A stretch of 64,000 nt of DNA, taken from the NCBI GenBank assembly GCA_949282265.1, contig CASDOZ010000001.1, positions 124,001 to 188,000 on the forward strand, written 5' to 3'. The notes under the pieces are model-generated. The model did no database searches and was not told the DNA's origin. It worked only from the letters and a program-made list of their open reading frames with translations. The stretch comes from an uncultured Bacteroidales bacterium (GTDB taxonomy: Bacteria; Bacteroidota; Bacteroidia; Bacteroidales; Paludibacteraceae). Position 1 is the first letter of the stretch, and the number at the start of each line of letters is the position of its first letter. Shown in pieces: positions 54,164-63,642 of this stretch. The translations under genes were made by a program, and so were the position numbers.

Positions 54164-55783
54164 CTAATTTGTCGGTTCTATGATATTTCCATGCAATGAT
54201 TCGACGGTACGGATAGCTTCAAGCACCATGGTGTCATCTTGGAAAAAGACTGGATAGAATCCTTCATCATCCAATATGTTGCGGATGATATAGGCTTGTA
54301 TGCTTTTTTTCAACCATTTTTCCGAAATGGCTATTTCCTGTCGGTTGGGCTTGATGCCTTTTTCCGCTGCAAATGCAACGAATTGGGATAATAAATCTTG
54401 CTTATCCAGATAGGTTTGCATTTCTTGCCATGTTTTTATTTTGTTCAGTTCTTCCCTATGCTTGTCCGTATAGCGGAATGCGAACTGATAGGTGTAGGCA
54501 TAATTGGTGACTTGCATCAGATAAGGCGTGTAACCGGCAGTATCGCGTGGAACGAACACATCGGGCGTTATGCCGCCTCCGCCGTAAACGGTACGGCCGT
54601 TGGTGGTCTGGTAATGTGTCGAGTCGGCAATCTGTATGCTGTCCTGGTTGATGAACTCCCCGTGTGTGTAGCGGTTTATCAAATCCATTTCGTATTCTTC
54701 ACCTTTGCCCATTTCATAGGGTTTTTGGATGCAGCGTCCTGCCGGAGTATAGTAGCGTGCGACTGTCAGCCGTATGGCGGAACCATCGGAAAATGGGAGT
54801 TGCTGCTGTACGAGGCCTTTCCCGAACGAACGCCGGCCGACAATAAGTCCGCGGTCGTTGTCTTGCATGGCTCCGGCGAAAATCTCGCTCGCTGAGGCGG
54901 AAAATTCGTCTATGAGGACAACCAAAGGTACTTGCTGGAAGCTGCCTATGCCGTTTGCGCGTGCTTCAAAACGTGGATATGATTTTCCTTCAGAATAGAC
55001 GATAAGCTTTCCGGCCGGTAAAAATTCGTTGGCCATATTTATGGCTTGGTCCATGTAGCCTCCGGTGTTTTCGCGCAGGTCGATGATATAGCGTTCAGCG
55101 CCGGAATTACGTAGGCTGGCCAGTGCGTTCAGAAATTCGGAATAGGTTGTTTCGCCAAATTTGCTGATGCGGATAAGCCCGGTTTCGGGTGTTACCATGT
55201 AGGCTATATCTACCGATTTTACAGGAATGTCCCCGCGCGTAATTGTGTATTCGAGTATTTCGGGCGTGCCGTTCCGCTTTACGCCGATTTTTACATCAGT
55301 CCCTTTCGGGCCACGCAAGGTATGCATCACTTTTTCGTTGTTGATGGTCTTGCCTGTGAATGCGGAATCGTTCACGGTTACGATGCGGTCTCCTGCCATT
55401 AAGCCTACTTTTTGGCTCGGCCCTCCGCTGATGACGCTGATAATCATAATCGTGTCGTTCTGGATATTGAATTGTACGCCGATTCCGCTGAAACTTCCCG
55501 TCAGTTCGCTGTTGACTATTTCCAGGTCTTCCAGCGGGATATAGGCTGAATGCGGATCCAATTTGCTGACAAAGTCGGTCATGATTTCTTCGGTCAGTTC
55601 TTGTACATCCAATGTATCTACATAGTTTTGGTCGGCGTATTGCAACAGTTCGTCTATTTTGCTGTGCGATTTTCCAATTTTGGCAATCACGGACATGTCG
55701 GCGCGACGGGCAATCAGGTTGCCGGCCAATAGCCCAATGATAAGCGAGAAAGTGATAATCAGGGGTGTCTTTAAGTATTTCAT
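54164..55783 (-). CDS. C-terminal processing peptidase (S41 family)
   Basis: A 539-residue membrane-anchored serine protease. N-terminal membrane segment at about 8-24 (LIITFSLIIGLLAGNLIA). PDZ domain at about 90-180 (GIGVQFNIQNDTIMI, GLMAGDRIVTVNDSAF). Catalytic core: RYIDLRENTGGYMDQAINMAN, FSASASEIFAGAMQDN with the nucleophile Ser, and VGRRSFGKGLVQQ with the general-base Lys. A C-terminal helical part follows. It probably processes or degrades periplasmic proteins. It overlaps the deaminase gene by 4 bases. Confidence 0.93.
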   Translation of the reverse strand: MKYLKTPLIITFSLIIGLLAGNLIARRADMSVIAKIGKSHSKIDELLQYADQNYVDTLDVQELTEEIMTDFVSKLDPHSAYIPLEDLEIVNSELTGSFSGIGVQFNIQNDTIMIISVISGGPSQKVGLMAGDRIVTVNDSAFTGKTINNEKVMHTLRGPKGTDVKIGVKRNGTPEILEYTITRGDIPVKSVDIAYMVTPETGLIRISKFGETTYSEFLNALASLRNSGAERYIIDLRENTGGYMDQAINMANEFLPAGKLIVYSEGKSYPRFEARANGIGSFQQVPLVVLIDEFSASASEIFAGAMQDNDRGLIVGRRSFGKGLVQQQLPFSDGSAIRLTVARYYTPAGRCIQKPYEMGKGEEYEMDLINRYTHGEFINQDSIQIADSTHYQTTNGRTVYGGGGITPDVFVPRDTAGYTPYLMQVTNYAYTYQFAFRYTDKHREELNKIKTWQEMQTYLDKQDLLSQFVAFAAEKGIKPNRQEIAISEKWLKKSIQAYIIRNILDDEGFYPVFFQDDTMVLEAIRTVESLHGNIIEPTN

Positions 55784-56217
55784 GCGTCTAATGTGCTATC
55801 TAAGAATATAACTTCGATTCCGGCGCGTTCGAGCAATTCCACGCCATCCATAATGCGGTATTTTTCGCCGTATACGACCCGTTTTATACCGGCCTGGATA
55901 ATCAGTTTTGAACATTCCATGCAAGGCGAGGCGGTTACGTACAATGTGGCTCCATCGCTGCTGTTGTGCGAGCGGGCTATTTTGGTTATCGCATTGGCTT
56001 CTGCATGGAGCACGTATGGTTTGGACACGTTGTTTTCGTCTTCGCATATATTTTCGAAACCTGATGGCGTCCCGTTGTATCCATCGGAAATAATCATTTG
56101 GTTTTTTACAAGCAAGGCGCCTACTTTGCGTCGTTCACAATAGGAATTTTCTGCCCAAATACGTGCCATGCGCATGTAGCGTTGGTCCAATTTCAGTTGT
56201 TTGTCTGTTTTGTCCAT
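55780..56217 (-). CDS. Deoxycytidylate (dCMP) deaminase
   Basis: A 145-residue zinc deaminase that converts dCMP to dUMP for thymidylate synthesis. Zinc and catalytic motifs: HAEANAITKIA (His and Glu) and SPCMECSKLIIQAGI (two Cys). N-terminal YMRMARIWAENSYCERRKVGALLV and IISDGYNGTPSGF are typical of the ComEB/dCMP deaminase group. I take ATG 56217 (MDKTDKQ); an earlier start at 56244 would run over the end of mpl. Confidence 0.92.
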   Translation of the reverse strand: MDKTDKQLKLDQRYMRMARIWAENSYCERRKVGALLVKNQMIISDGYNGTPSGFENICEDENNVSKPYVLHAEANAITKIARSHNSSDGATLYVTASPCMECSKLIIQAGIKRVVYGEKYRIMDGVELLERAGIEVIFLDSTLDA

Positions 56218-56233
56218 GATATGCCGTTTTTTA

Positions 56234-57613
56234 TTATTTGTCACTTGTTTTGCTTAAAAGTTCTTTGGCAAAAGCCTTGATGTCTATGCCGTCGAAATTT
56301 CCGGAAGTCATCATGAGCAATGCTGTATTTGTATAATCTATGTTACGTAGTGTCTGCTGCAACTTTGCAGAATCGGTAAATACTTGCAGGTTGGGTTTTC
56401 CGAATGCTTGCTGGATGTCGGATGTGGCAATGGGGGCCAACCGTTTGTGCTTAATGACTTCCGGATTGAAATAAACGAAAGCCATGTCGGCCTCATCCAT
56501 GCAGGAGCGGTATTGTGGCAAAAAATCAGCCGTCAGGCTGCTGAATGTATGCAGTTCCATGCAAGCGACCAGCTTGCGTTGCGGGTATTGGTTACGTACG
56601 GCCGAAACAGTCGCTTTCAGTTTGGATGGCGAGTGGGCAAAATCCTTGAATGCAATGCTGTTTTTTGTTTCATATATTTTCTCTAATCGGTTGCTCGCGC
56701 CAGTAAAATCGGCTATGGCATGGTAGAAATCATGTTCAGAAACGCCCAACAGCGAACATGCCAAGCGTGCGGCCTGCAAGTTTTGCAGGTTGTGGTTGCC
56801 GAATATTTTCAACGTGATTTCTTCATTGCCGGACAATATGCAGGTTATTCCATCCTTGATTTCCGCTGCGGGCGTATTATACGGATGTTTCCCTATGTCA
56901 GACCTCAATTGACCGGCTATTTTGCATAATTCCGGGTCGCCTTCAAAGTAGATGAGATGGCCTTCCGGCTCAATCAGGTCAGTGAAAATTCTGAATTGCT
57001 CGACATACTTCTCGAAAGTCGGGAACACGTTGATATGGTCCCACGCAATGCCGGTCAGTATCGCAATGTCCGGTTTGTAGAGATGGAACTTGGAACGCGG
57101 ATCCAATGGCGATGTGAGGTACTCATCGCCTTCAAAAACAGCAATTTTGGCATTGTGGCTCAAGTGGACCATGTTTTCAAAGCCTTCTATTTGTGCGCCG
57201 ACCATGTAGTCGGCTTCAATTCCCATTTTGTTCAGCACATACAGAATCATGGCTGTTGTGGTCGTTTTGCCATGGCTTCCACCTACTACAACCCGAACCT
57301 TGTCACGTGTCTGTTCGTACAGGTATTCGGGAAAAGAATAAATCTTCAGGCCAAGTTCCTGTGCGCGCAACAACTCCGGATTGTCTTTGGTAGCATGCAT
57401 GCCGACAATGACGGCATCCAAATCGGGCGTTATTTTTTCCGGAAACCAGCCCGCTTTTTCCGGTAACAGTCCTTTGCGTGCCAGCCGTGAGCGTGATGGT
57501 TCAAAAATTTCGTCATCCGAACCGGTTATCTGGTAATCTTTCTTTTCTGCGACGGCCAATGCCAAATTGTGCATGGCGGCACCTCCTATGGCGATAAAAT
57601 GGATTTTTTTCAT
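56234..57613 (-). CDS. mpl: UDP-N-acetylmuramate:L-alanyl-gamma-D-glutamyl-diaminopimelate ligase
   Basis: A Mur-ligase-family enzyme that attaches recycled murein tripeptide to UDP-MurNAc. A 459-residue protein with MKKIHFIAIGGAAMHNLALA at the N-terminus (Mpl form, GGAAM), P-loop VVVGGSHGKTTTTAMIL, AVFEGDEYLTSPLDPRSKF, GIAWDHINVF, GNHNLQNLQAARLAC and FKDFAHSPSKLKATVSAV. Mpl rather than MurC is indicated by GDEYLTSPLD and DFAHSPSK. It heads the run mpl, deaminase, protease, Sua5-like. Confidence 0.92.
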   Translation of the reverse strand: MKKIHFIAIGGAAMHNLALAVAEKKDYQITGSDDEIFEPSRSRLARKGLLPEKAGWFPEKITPDLDAVIVGMHATKDNPELLRAQELGLKIYSFPEYLYEQTRDKVRVVVGGSHGKTTTTAMILYVLNKMGIEADYMVGAQIEGFENMVHLSHNAKIAVFEGDEYLTSPLDPRSKFHLYKPDIAILTGIAWDHINVFPTFEKYVEQFRIFTDLIEPEGHLIYFEGDPELCKIAGQLRSDIGKHPYNTPAAEIKDGITCILSGNEEITLKIFGNHNLQNLQAARLACSLLGVSEHDFYHAIADFTGASNRLEKIYETKNSIAFKDFAHSPSKLKATVSAVRNQYPQRKLVACMELHTFSSLTADFLPQYRSCMDEADMAFVYFNPEVIKHKRLAPIATSDIQQAFGKPNLQVFTDSAKLQQTLRNIDYTNTALLMMTSGNFDGIDIKAFAKELLSKTSDK

Positions 57614-57663
57614 GTATGTAAAGCCTATGGAACAACTGCTGCAAATATACTAAAAAAGGCATA

Positions 57664-57703
57664 AAAAAATCCCCTCCGGTTCTTTATGGCCGAGGGGATT
57701 TTC
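57664..57703 (-). terminator. secDF terminator
   Basis: AAATCCCCTC-GGCC on the minus strand pairs with its partner GGAGGGGATTT, then TTTTTTT. Confidence 0.9.
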
Positions 57704-57738
57704 TTGCTTTTACAAAAATTATTGTGTTGTACTTTGAA

Positions 57739-60700
57739 TTATTTCTTTTCAACGCTTTCCTCTTCCTTTTTCAGTTTATTTTTCAAACTGTCATAAGCAA
57801 GTGGTACAGCCACGAACAAGGTCGAATAGGTTCCTAAAACAACACCGAGCAACATGGCGAATACGAATCCGCGGATAGTTTCGCCGCCGAAGCAGAAGAT
57901 GGCAATCAATACAACAAACGTACTCATTGAAGTACTGAAAGTACGGCTCAATGTTTGGTTCAATGAATCATTTATGGTTTGTTTCCGGTCGCGTTTCGGA
58001 TATAAAGATACGTTTTCGCGGATACGGTCGAAAATAACCACCGTGTCGTTTACGGAATAACCGATAATGGTCAATATGGCTGCAATAAACGACTGGTCAA
58101 TTTCCATGGAGAATGGCATTACGCGCCACAGCAAGGCGTACATACCTAAAATGATAATCGTATCATGTACCAAGGAGGCTAATGTGCCGAGCGAGAAGGC
58201 TACGTTCCTGAATCGGATAAAGATATACAAGCCCATGGCAATCAACGAGAATATGATAGCCCAAACGGCAGCTGTCTTAATGTCATCTGCAATGGTCGGG
58301 CCGACTTTCTGCGAACTCTGGATATAAACGTCCTTGAATTGTTCGAGGGTTACGTCCTCGCCGATTTTTTCTTTCAGGCCCTTGTACAAACGTGCTTCGA
58401 TTTCGTCATCAATAGTATCGGAGTGGTCATCGATACCGAATTTGGTAGAAACGCGCACTTGTTCATCTGAACCGATGGTAATTACTTGTACATTGACACC
58501 GTCAAACTCATCTTCCAATAATTGGCGTATTTCTTCTGTTTCAACCGGTTCTTGGAAACGGATAATATAATTACGGCCACCGCTGAAGTCAATACCATAG
58601 TTCAAATTTCCAAAGAATTGTGGAATCAAACCTATGATACTAAATATGATTAAAATGGAAGATATGATATAACCGACTTTACGTTTTCCAATGAAATCAA
58701 TGTTCAAATTCTGGAACCAATTCTTGGTTACATTGGTAGTGAAAGGTAGTTCCTTGGCATTTTTTCGGTTAGCATAATTTTCCAGCAACAAGCGTGTCAG
58801 GAATACACCGGTTATAAATGATGTAATCAAACCAATAATCAATGTAACGGCAAAACCTTTAATAGGCCCTGTTCCGAATATAGCCAATACAATACCCGTA
58901 ATCATGGTTGTCAAATTGGCATCCACAATTGCGGAAATAGCGTTGCTATAACCATCAACGATAGCCTTTTTCATGTTTTTACCAGCATTCATTTCCTCAC
59001 GGATACGTTCGTAGATAAGTACGTTTGTATCTACGGCCATACCTAAAGTCAACACAATACCAGCAATACCAGGTAAAGTCAATACGGCAGAGAATGATGC
59101 CAAGATACCCAATAAGAAGAATACGTTAGCGAACAAGGCCGTATCAGCAATCAAACCAGGTATGAGTCCATAATAAAGCATCATGTAAATCAGTACGAGG
59201 CAGAATGCGATGACAAATGAAATCAGACCGCTTGTGATAGCTTCTTGGCCGAGCGATGGGCCGACAATATCTTCCTGTACGATACGTGCGGGAGCCGGCA
59301 TTTTACCGGAGTTCAACGTGTTGGCCAAGTCTTTGGCTTCTTCTACAGTGAAATTTCCGCTGATTTCCGAGCGTCCGCCAGTGATTTCGCTTCTTACGGT
59401 TGGGAACGAATATACGTAACCATCCAAAACTACCGCAATGGATTTACCGATATTGTCTTTTGTCAGACGTGCCCATACTTTCGCGCCTTCTGCGTTCATG
59501 GTCATGTCGACTTTTGCATAGCTGGATGTTTGTGAGAAGTCGGCACGGGCATTGGTTATAACGCCTCCTTCCAGAGGAGCACGGCCATCGCGGTTACTTA
59601 CTTTGATAGCAATCAGTTGATAGTAAGTTTCGTTTGCGTCAATGGCTTTTACTGTCCACATCAAACGCAAATCGCGCGGCAATATTTCCTTTACTTGTTT
59701 GGTTGCGAAGAAAGCGTTTACTTTGGCAGTGTCGTTATAGTGTACGGTACCTACGACCGGGCCGGCATAAGGACGTCCGCTTTGGTCAACGCTCAATTGC
59801 ATAACAGAAAACAATGGGTTTTCTTTTTCCCATGCCAGACGGGCTGCCTCATTGTCTGTATCAGTATCTTCTGTCGTCCCTAATTGTGCTGCCAAACTAT
59901 CAACCGTAGTGGTTATGTCTTCTGTTGTGTTTGCTATATTGTCATCTGCTGCTACTTCTTTTTCAGCTTCGGTAGTGTTTTCAGCATTTTCAGTTGCTTC
60001 CTGCATGGAGGCCAGAATGCTGTTTGCTTGTACAACATTGTTGAAAATCTCACTTAATTCATAGGTTTCCCAAAATTCCAGATTGGCGGTTCCCTGCAAA
60101 AGTTTGCGGACACGTTCTGGTTCTTTTATCCCAGGCAGCTCAATCAGGATACGGCCGGCTTGATCCAATTTCTGTATATTGGGTTGTACAACGCCGAAGC
60201 GGTCAATACGCATACGCAATACATTGAATGAGTTGTCTATGGCACTCTCAATTTCTTCTCTCAGCACTTTTACGACTTCATCGTTTGTCGAGTTCAATGA
60301 GATTTTATCTTTCAATTCGAATGTGCTGAAAATAGTTGCCAATTGGGCCTGTGGATCTATTTCGGAGTATGCTTGCACAAAGAGTGTCAAAAAGTCAGTC
60401 TGTCCTTTTTGCTGCCGTTCTGATGCCAATTCCAATGCTTTATTGAAATTTTCTGTGGTATTGTAGCCGGAAAGTGCCCGCAAAATATCTTCTACGGATA
60501 TTTCCAATGTTACGTTCATACCTCCTTTTAGGTCAAGACCTAAATTGATTTCTTTCTCGCGGCATTCTTTCAGGGTGTACCAGTTGAAATACACGTTTTT
60601 CCCTGAAATGGAATCCAGATAATAATACTCTTTTGCTTTGTCTCCGTTGGCGTATTCTTTAGCTTTTCTGTTGTAATATGAAGTAACAACGCTAAACGAT

Positions 60701-60765
60701 AAATAAAACAAACATACCAACGTAAGTGCTACAGCCAGAATTCTGACAAGTCCTTTGTTTTGCAT
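57739..60765 (-). CDS. secDF: Protein translocase SecD-SecF fusion
   Basis: A 1008-residue inner-membrane protein that uses the proton gradient to complete Sec export. SecD part: NLGLDLKGGMNVTLEIS (residues about 73-90), RIDRFGVVQPNIQKL, GRILIELPGIKEPERV, GQEAITSGLISFVIAF, LGMAVDTNVLIYERIREEM. SecF part from about residue 690: NYGIDFSGGRNYIIRFQ, SVNDTVVIFDRIRENV, LSRTFSTSMSTFVVLIAIF. About 12 membrane helices are expected. An unusual acidic Thr/Glu-rich insert lies at about 250-312 in the periplasmic domain. A TATATTTG box on the minus strand is at 60839-60846. Confidence 0.96.
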   Translation of the reverse strand: MQNKGLVRILAVALTLVCLFYLSFSVVTSYYNRKAKEYANGDKAKEYYYLDSISGKNVYFNWYTLKECREKEINLGLDLKGGMNVTLEISVEDILRALSGYNTTENFNKALELASERQQKGQTDFLTLFVQAYSEIDPQAQLATIFSTFELKDKISLNSTNDEVVKVLREEIESAIDNSFNVLRMRIDRFGVVQPNIQKLDQAGRILIELPGIKEPERVRKLLQGTANLEFWETYELSEIFNNVVQANSILASMQEATENAENTTEAEKEVAADDNIANTTEDITTTVDSLAAQLGTTEDTDTDNEAARLAWEKENPLFSVMQLSVDQSGRPYAGPVVGTVHYNDTAKVNAFFATKQVKEILPRDLRLMWTVKAIDANETYYQLIAIKVSNRDGRAPLEGGVITNARADFSQTSSYAKVDMTMNAEGAKVWARLTKDNIGKSIAVVLDGYVYSFPTVRSEITGGRSEISGNFTVEEAKDLANTLNSGKMPAPARIVQEDIVGPSLGQEAITSGLISFVIAFCLVLIYMMLYYGLIPGLIADTALFANVFFLLGILASFSAVLTLPGIAGIVLTLGMAVDTNVLIYERIREEMNAGKNMKKAIVDGYSNAISAIVDANLTTMITGIVLAIFGTGPIKGFAVTLIIGLITSFITGVFLTRLLLENYANRKNAKELPFTTNVTKNWFQNLNIDFIGKRKVGYIISSILIIFSIIGLIPQFFGNLNYGIDFSGGRNYIIRFQEPVETEEIRQLLEDEFDGVNVQVITIGSDEQVRVSTKFGIDDHSDTIDDEIEARLYKGLKEKIGEDVTLEQFKDVYIQSSQKVGPTIADDIKTAAVWAIIFSLIAMGLYIFIRFRNVAFSLGTLASLVHDTIIILGMYALLWRVMPFSMEIDQSFIAAILTIIGYSVNDTVVIFDRIRENVSLYPKRDRKQTINDSLNQTLSRTFSTSMSTFVVLIAIFCFGGETIRGFVFAMLLGVVLGTYSTLFVAVPLAYDSLKNKLKKEEESVEKK

Positions 60766-61190
60766 TTTTGATCGTTATTTTAAAGTTAAATTTAATTTTG
60801 CGACAATGCTTTTTCAGTATTCCTTCTGAAAAAGCGTGCAAATATAGTGTTTTTTTTCCGAAAAACAGGTAATTCCAAAAAAATGAGTGGAATTGCACGC
60901 TCGGTTATGCGTTACGATTCGTTTTTCTCGAAAGCAATGACAACGATTATTTTAAGGTTTTGAAATACGGACATGCGAATTACATAGTTTTCTATGTATT
61001 GGACACTTTATAATAATTGTGTTTTTTTGAGTTGTAATACTTTGATTATTAGTTGTTTTATTGTCAAGCTCAGATGTTGGGAATTTTGATTTTTTTGTGT
61101 AGCGATGTCTAAATGTTGCTTTGGAGTTTGATGTGGAATTGAACTTGTTTTGATAGGTTAATAATTATTGTATTGTTTCAAAATGCATTG
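60766..61190. other. Intergenic spacer, no gene seen
   Basis: AT-rich spacer upstream of secDF holding its probable -7 box (60839-60846). I see no coding region or RNA structure beyond that. Confidence 0.5.
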
Positions 61191-61226
61191 AAAAAATCCG
61201 ATATACGGGAAAGCACATCGGATTTT
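61191..61226 (-). terminator. miaB terminator
   Basis: AAAATCCGAT (61193-61202) pairs perfectly with ATCGGATTTT (61217-61226); on the minus strand followed by a T run. Confidence 0.88.
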
Positions 61227-61262
61227 ATGATTAATAAGCTGTTTAAAACAGGCTTGGTCTGT

Positions 61263-62582
61263 TTATTCCACCACCTCCCCTTTCAGTGTGGCGGCTGTGG
61301 CTTCGTTTATTCGGACTTGTATGGTTTCTCCTATTTTGCGGTCTTGCCGTGGGAAAATTACAACCTTGTTTTGCGAGTTGCGCCCATACAATTCTTCGCG
61401 GCTGCGTTTGGAAAATCCTTCGACCAGAACCTCCGTGATTTTTCCGATATCACGTTGGTTGCTTTTGTAAGAAAGCTCGTTTTGCAGGGTTATGATCTCG
61501 TTTAACCGGCGGAGCTTGGTGTCTTCGTCGATATTATCCGGTAGATGTTTTGCGGCATACGTCCCTGGCCGTTCTGAATACTTGAAATTAAAAGACATGT
61601 CGAAGCCTACTTCCCGCATGAGCGATAATGTTTCTTGATGGTCTTCTTCCGTTTCATCGTGAAAGCCGCAAAAAATGTCGGTACCTATGCTTGCATCCGG
61701 CAATATACGTTTTATGGCGGCGATACGATCCAGATACCATTCACGGGTATATTTTCTATTCATGGCTTTCAGTATTTTGTTGCTGCCGCTTTGTACGGGG
61801 AGATGGATAAATTTGCATAAATTCTTGTGTGCGGCAATGACCTCCAGTGTACGGTCGCTCATGTCTTTCGGATGCGATGTGGTGAAACGTATACGCATAT
61901 CCGGTACATCATTGGCGACAATTTCCAATAGATCGGGGAATTCCACAACTTGCCCGCTTTGTTCATAACGATAGGAATTTACATTTTGCCCAAGCAAGGT
62001 GGCTTCTTTGAAGCCGCGTTGTTGCAGATCGTGTAATTCATTCAAAATGCTTGTTACATCACGGCTGCGTTCCCTGCCGCGTGTGTAGGGAACAATGCAA
62101 TATGAACAGAAGTTGTTGCAGCCCCGCATGATGGATACGAAACCGGAAATACTTTTTCCGATGCGGCGCGGAATGATATCCTTATACGTTTCCGTCGTGG
62201 ATAATTCAATATTGATGGCTTTCTCTCCCCTTTCCACGCTGCCAATCAGGTGCGGAATGTCTAAATAAGCATCTGGACCTACTACAAAATCAACACCATG
62301 TTCAGTTATTAGACTGTCTTTGATACGTTCTGCCATGCAACCGATGACCCCGATATGCAAATGTTTGTTTTTTTTCTTTTGCGATTGGAGGAATTTTAGC
62401 CGTTGGATGACTTTCTGCTCGGCGTTGTCCCTGATTGAACATGTGTTGATGATTGCAATATTAGCTTCCGCAAGTTCTTCGGTCAAGTTAAAACCTGCTG
62501 TTTGCATAATGGCGGCGACCACTTCGCTGTCTGCCACATTCATTTGGCAGCCGTATGTTTCTATGTAAAACTTTGAGTCCAT
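61263..62582 (-). CDS. miaB: tRNA-2-methylthio-N6-dimethylallyladenosine synthase
   Basis: A radical-SAM methylthiotransferase acting on i6A37 of tRNAs. A 439-residue protein: N-terminal UPF0004 domain with cluster cysteines Cys12 (YGCQMNV), Cys48 (NTCSIRD) and Cys82 (IGCMAER); radical-SAM CxxxCxxC at Cys155, Cys159 and Cys162 (RGCNNFCSYC); LGQNVNSYRYE; FTTSHPKDMSD; LPVQSGSNKILKAMNRKYTREWY; and a C-terminal TRAM domain. A TATTTTTG box on the minus strand at 62605-62612 lies just upstream. Confidence 0.96.
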   Translation of the reverse strand: MDSKFYIETYGCQMNVADSEVVAAIMQTAGFNLTEELAEANIAIINTCSIRDNAEQKVIQRLKFLQSQKKKNKHLHIGVIGCMAERIKDSLITEHGVDFVVGPDAYLDIPHLIGSVERGEKAINIELSTTETYKDIIPRRIGKSISGFVSIMRGCNNFCSYCIVPYTRGRERSRDVTSILNELHDLQQRGFKEATLLGQNVNSYRYEQSGQVVEFPDLLEIVANDVPDMRIRFTTSHPKDMSDRTLEVIAAHKNLCKFIHLPVQSGSNKILKAMNRKYTREWYLDRIAAIKRILPDASIGTDIFCGFHDETEEDHQETLSLMREVGFDMSFNFKYSERPGTYAAKHLPDNIDEDTKLRRLNEIITLQNELSYKSNQRDIGKITEVLVEGFSKRSREELYGRNSQNKVVIFPRQDRKIGETIQVRINEATAATLKGEVVE

Positions 62583-62862
62583 TTGTTTAGCATAAAATTA
62601 CCGGCAAAAATACGAAATTATCATTTGGAAAAGCGTTTCTTCATTTGTTTTCGCTCGTTTTAATTTTTACATGCAGTTATGGCAATGATTTTATTTTCTT
62701 AAAATAAACTGATTTATCTTAGGCATGAGTAATGTTTCCTATGCTTGTTTGCATGTTTTATATTGTTAATAATCAACTGTTTATATGATAAACACATCAT
62801 ATATATTTAAATTATTGAAACGAAAAGCTGGGAATTTAAAACAAAAAAATGTTGTAGACTAT

Positions 62863-62893
62863 TTTGTTGTATCAAATAAATATCCTACCTTTG
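62863..62893 (+). promoter_or_regulatory. Strong consensus promoter of a short transcript
   Basis: TTTG (62863-62866), exactly 19 bases, TACCTTTG (62886-62893). 62613-62862 upstream shows nothing else. Confidence 0.75.
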
Positions 62894-62899
62894 CCGATG

Positions 62900-62998
62900 T
62901 AAAAAATAGATAAATTTTTCATAGTTAAGGTTTAGGTTAATTTGGCGACGGGTAGCTGGGAAGTTACTCGTTGTTTTCTTTTTGCTTTTTTAGGAATC
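62900..62998 (+). ncRNA. Putative small RNA or attenuated leader
   Basis: A segment of about 95-100 bases lies between a consensus promoter (62863-62893) and a strong hairpin with a T tract (62944-62998). It contains no meaningful open frame. Its first half is unstructured and A/T-rich. A second promoter downstream (63003-63036) can serve the next gene by itself, so this transcript may be independent. I do not recognise an RNA family. Confidence 0.5.
62944..62998 (+). terminator. Terminator of the putative small RNA
   Basis: ACGGGTAGCT (62948-62957), loop GGGA, AGTTACTCGT (62962-62971): ten pairs with two G-U, extended outward by GGC/TGT wobble pairs, followed by TTTTCTTTTTGCTTTTTT. Confidence 0.75.
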
Positions 62999-63002
62999 AT
63001 TC

Positions 63003-63036
63003 TTGTGATGAATGTCAAATGAAAATCTTATCTTTG
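63003..63036 (+). promoter_or_regulatory. Proximal promoter of the small membrane protein gene
   Basis: TATCTTTG at 63029-63036, a perfect -7 box, with TTG at 63003-63005 (23-base spacing, slightly long). It predicts a leader of about 20 bases. Confidence 0.5.
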
Positions 63037-63061
63037 CTTATTGGAATTTTGCTAACGAATA

Positions 63062-63511
63062 ATGGATAATTTAGGCGATTATATTTATTTAGTCCTTTTG
63101 GTGATTGCCGGTTTGACCAGTTTATTGGGCAAGCGCAAGAAATCGGAAGCAAGGAAGCAACGACCGGTTGTTTTGTCCGAAAAGAGCTGGGAAGAGCGAA
63201 TGCGTGATTTGAGCAGAAAGCCAATAGCCAAAGATGAAGAACCGGAAGAAACGGGCACTATGGTGGAGCCGGAGGAGTTTGAATATAAAATGCCGGAAAA
63301 GGAGGTTATACCGGCTGTTTCCAAGGTTGCCCCGAAAGAGAGCATATTGCAGCCTACACAAATACATATTGTGCCGACCTCTTCCAAGCTTCAATCTCAA
63401 CTGTTGGCAGAAACGGAAGAGTTGCTAACGGATGAGTGTTGGACCATGGCAACAGTGGAAGATGCGCGTCGTGCATTTGTATATAGTGAGATATTCAATA
63501 GAAAGTATTAA
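63062..63511 (+). CDS. Hypothetical membrane-anchored protein upstream of greA
   Basis: A 149-residue protein that I do not recognise. A short hydrophobic N-terminal helix (residues 5-23, GDYIYLVLLVIAGLTSLLG) is followed by a basic stop-transfer (KRKKSEARKQR), an acidic Pro/Glu-rich middle, and a helical C-terminus (AETEELLTDECWTMATVEDARRAFVYSEIFNRKY). The bulk is probably cytoplasmic. The last motif, DARRAFVYSEIFNRKY, resembles the end of other small Bacteroidetes anchored proteins. Confidence 0.65.
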   Translation: MDNLGDYIYLVLLVIAGLTSLLGKRKKSEARKQRPVVLSEKSWEERMRDLSRKPIAKDEEPEETGTMVEPEEFEYKMPEKEVIPAVSKVAPKESILQPTQIHIVPTSSKLQSQLLAETEELLTDECWTMATVEDARRAFVYSEIFNRKY

Positions 63512-63542
63512 GGCAAATTATTTTTATTTGCTGACTAGCATA

Positions 63543-63587
63543 AAGAATTTGAGCAGGAGTTTCGCACGTCGAAATTCTTGTTGTTTT
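63543..63587 (+). terminator. Probable terminator before greA
   Basis: AAGAATTT (63543-63550) pairs with AAATTCTT (63572-63579), then GTTGTTTTT. The loop is long, so strength is moderate. Confidence 0.5.
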
Positions 63588-63642
63588 TATGGTAAAGTAG
63601 AAAACAAAATAAACAAAAGATATAATTTTAATTTTAGGAATT

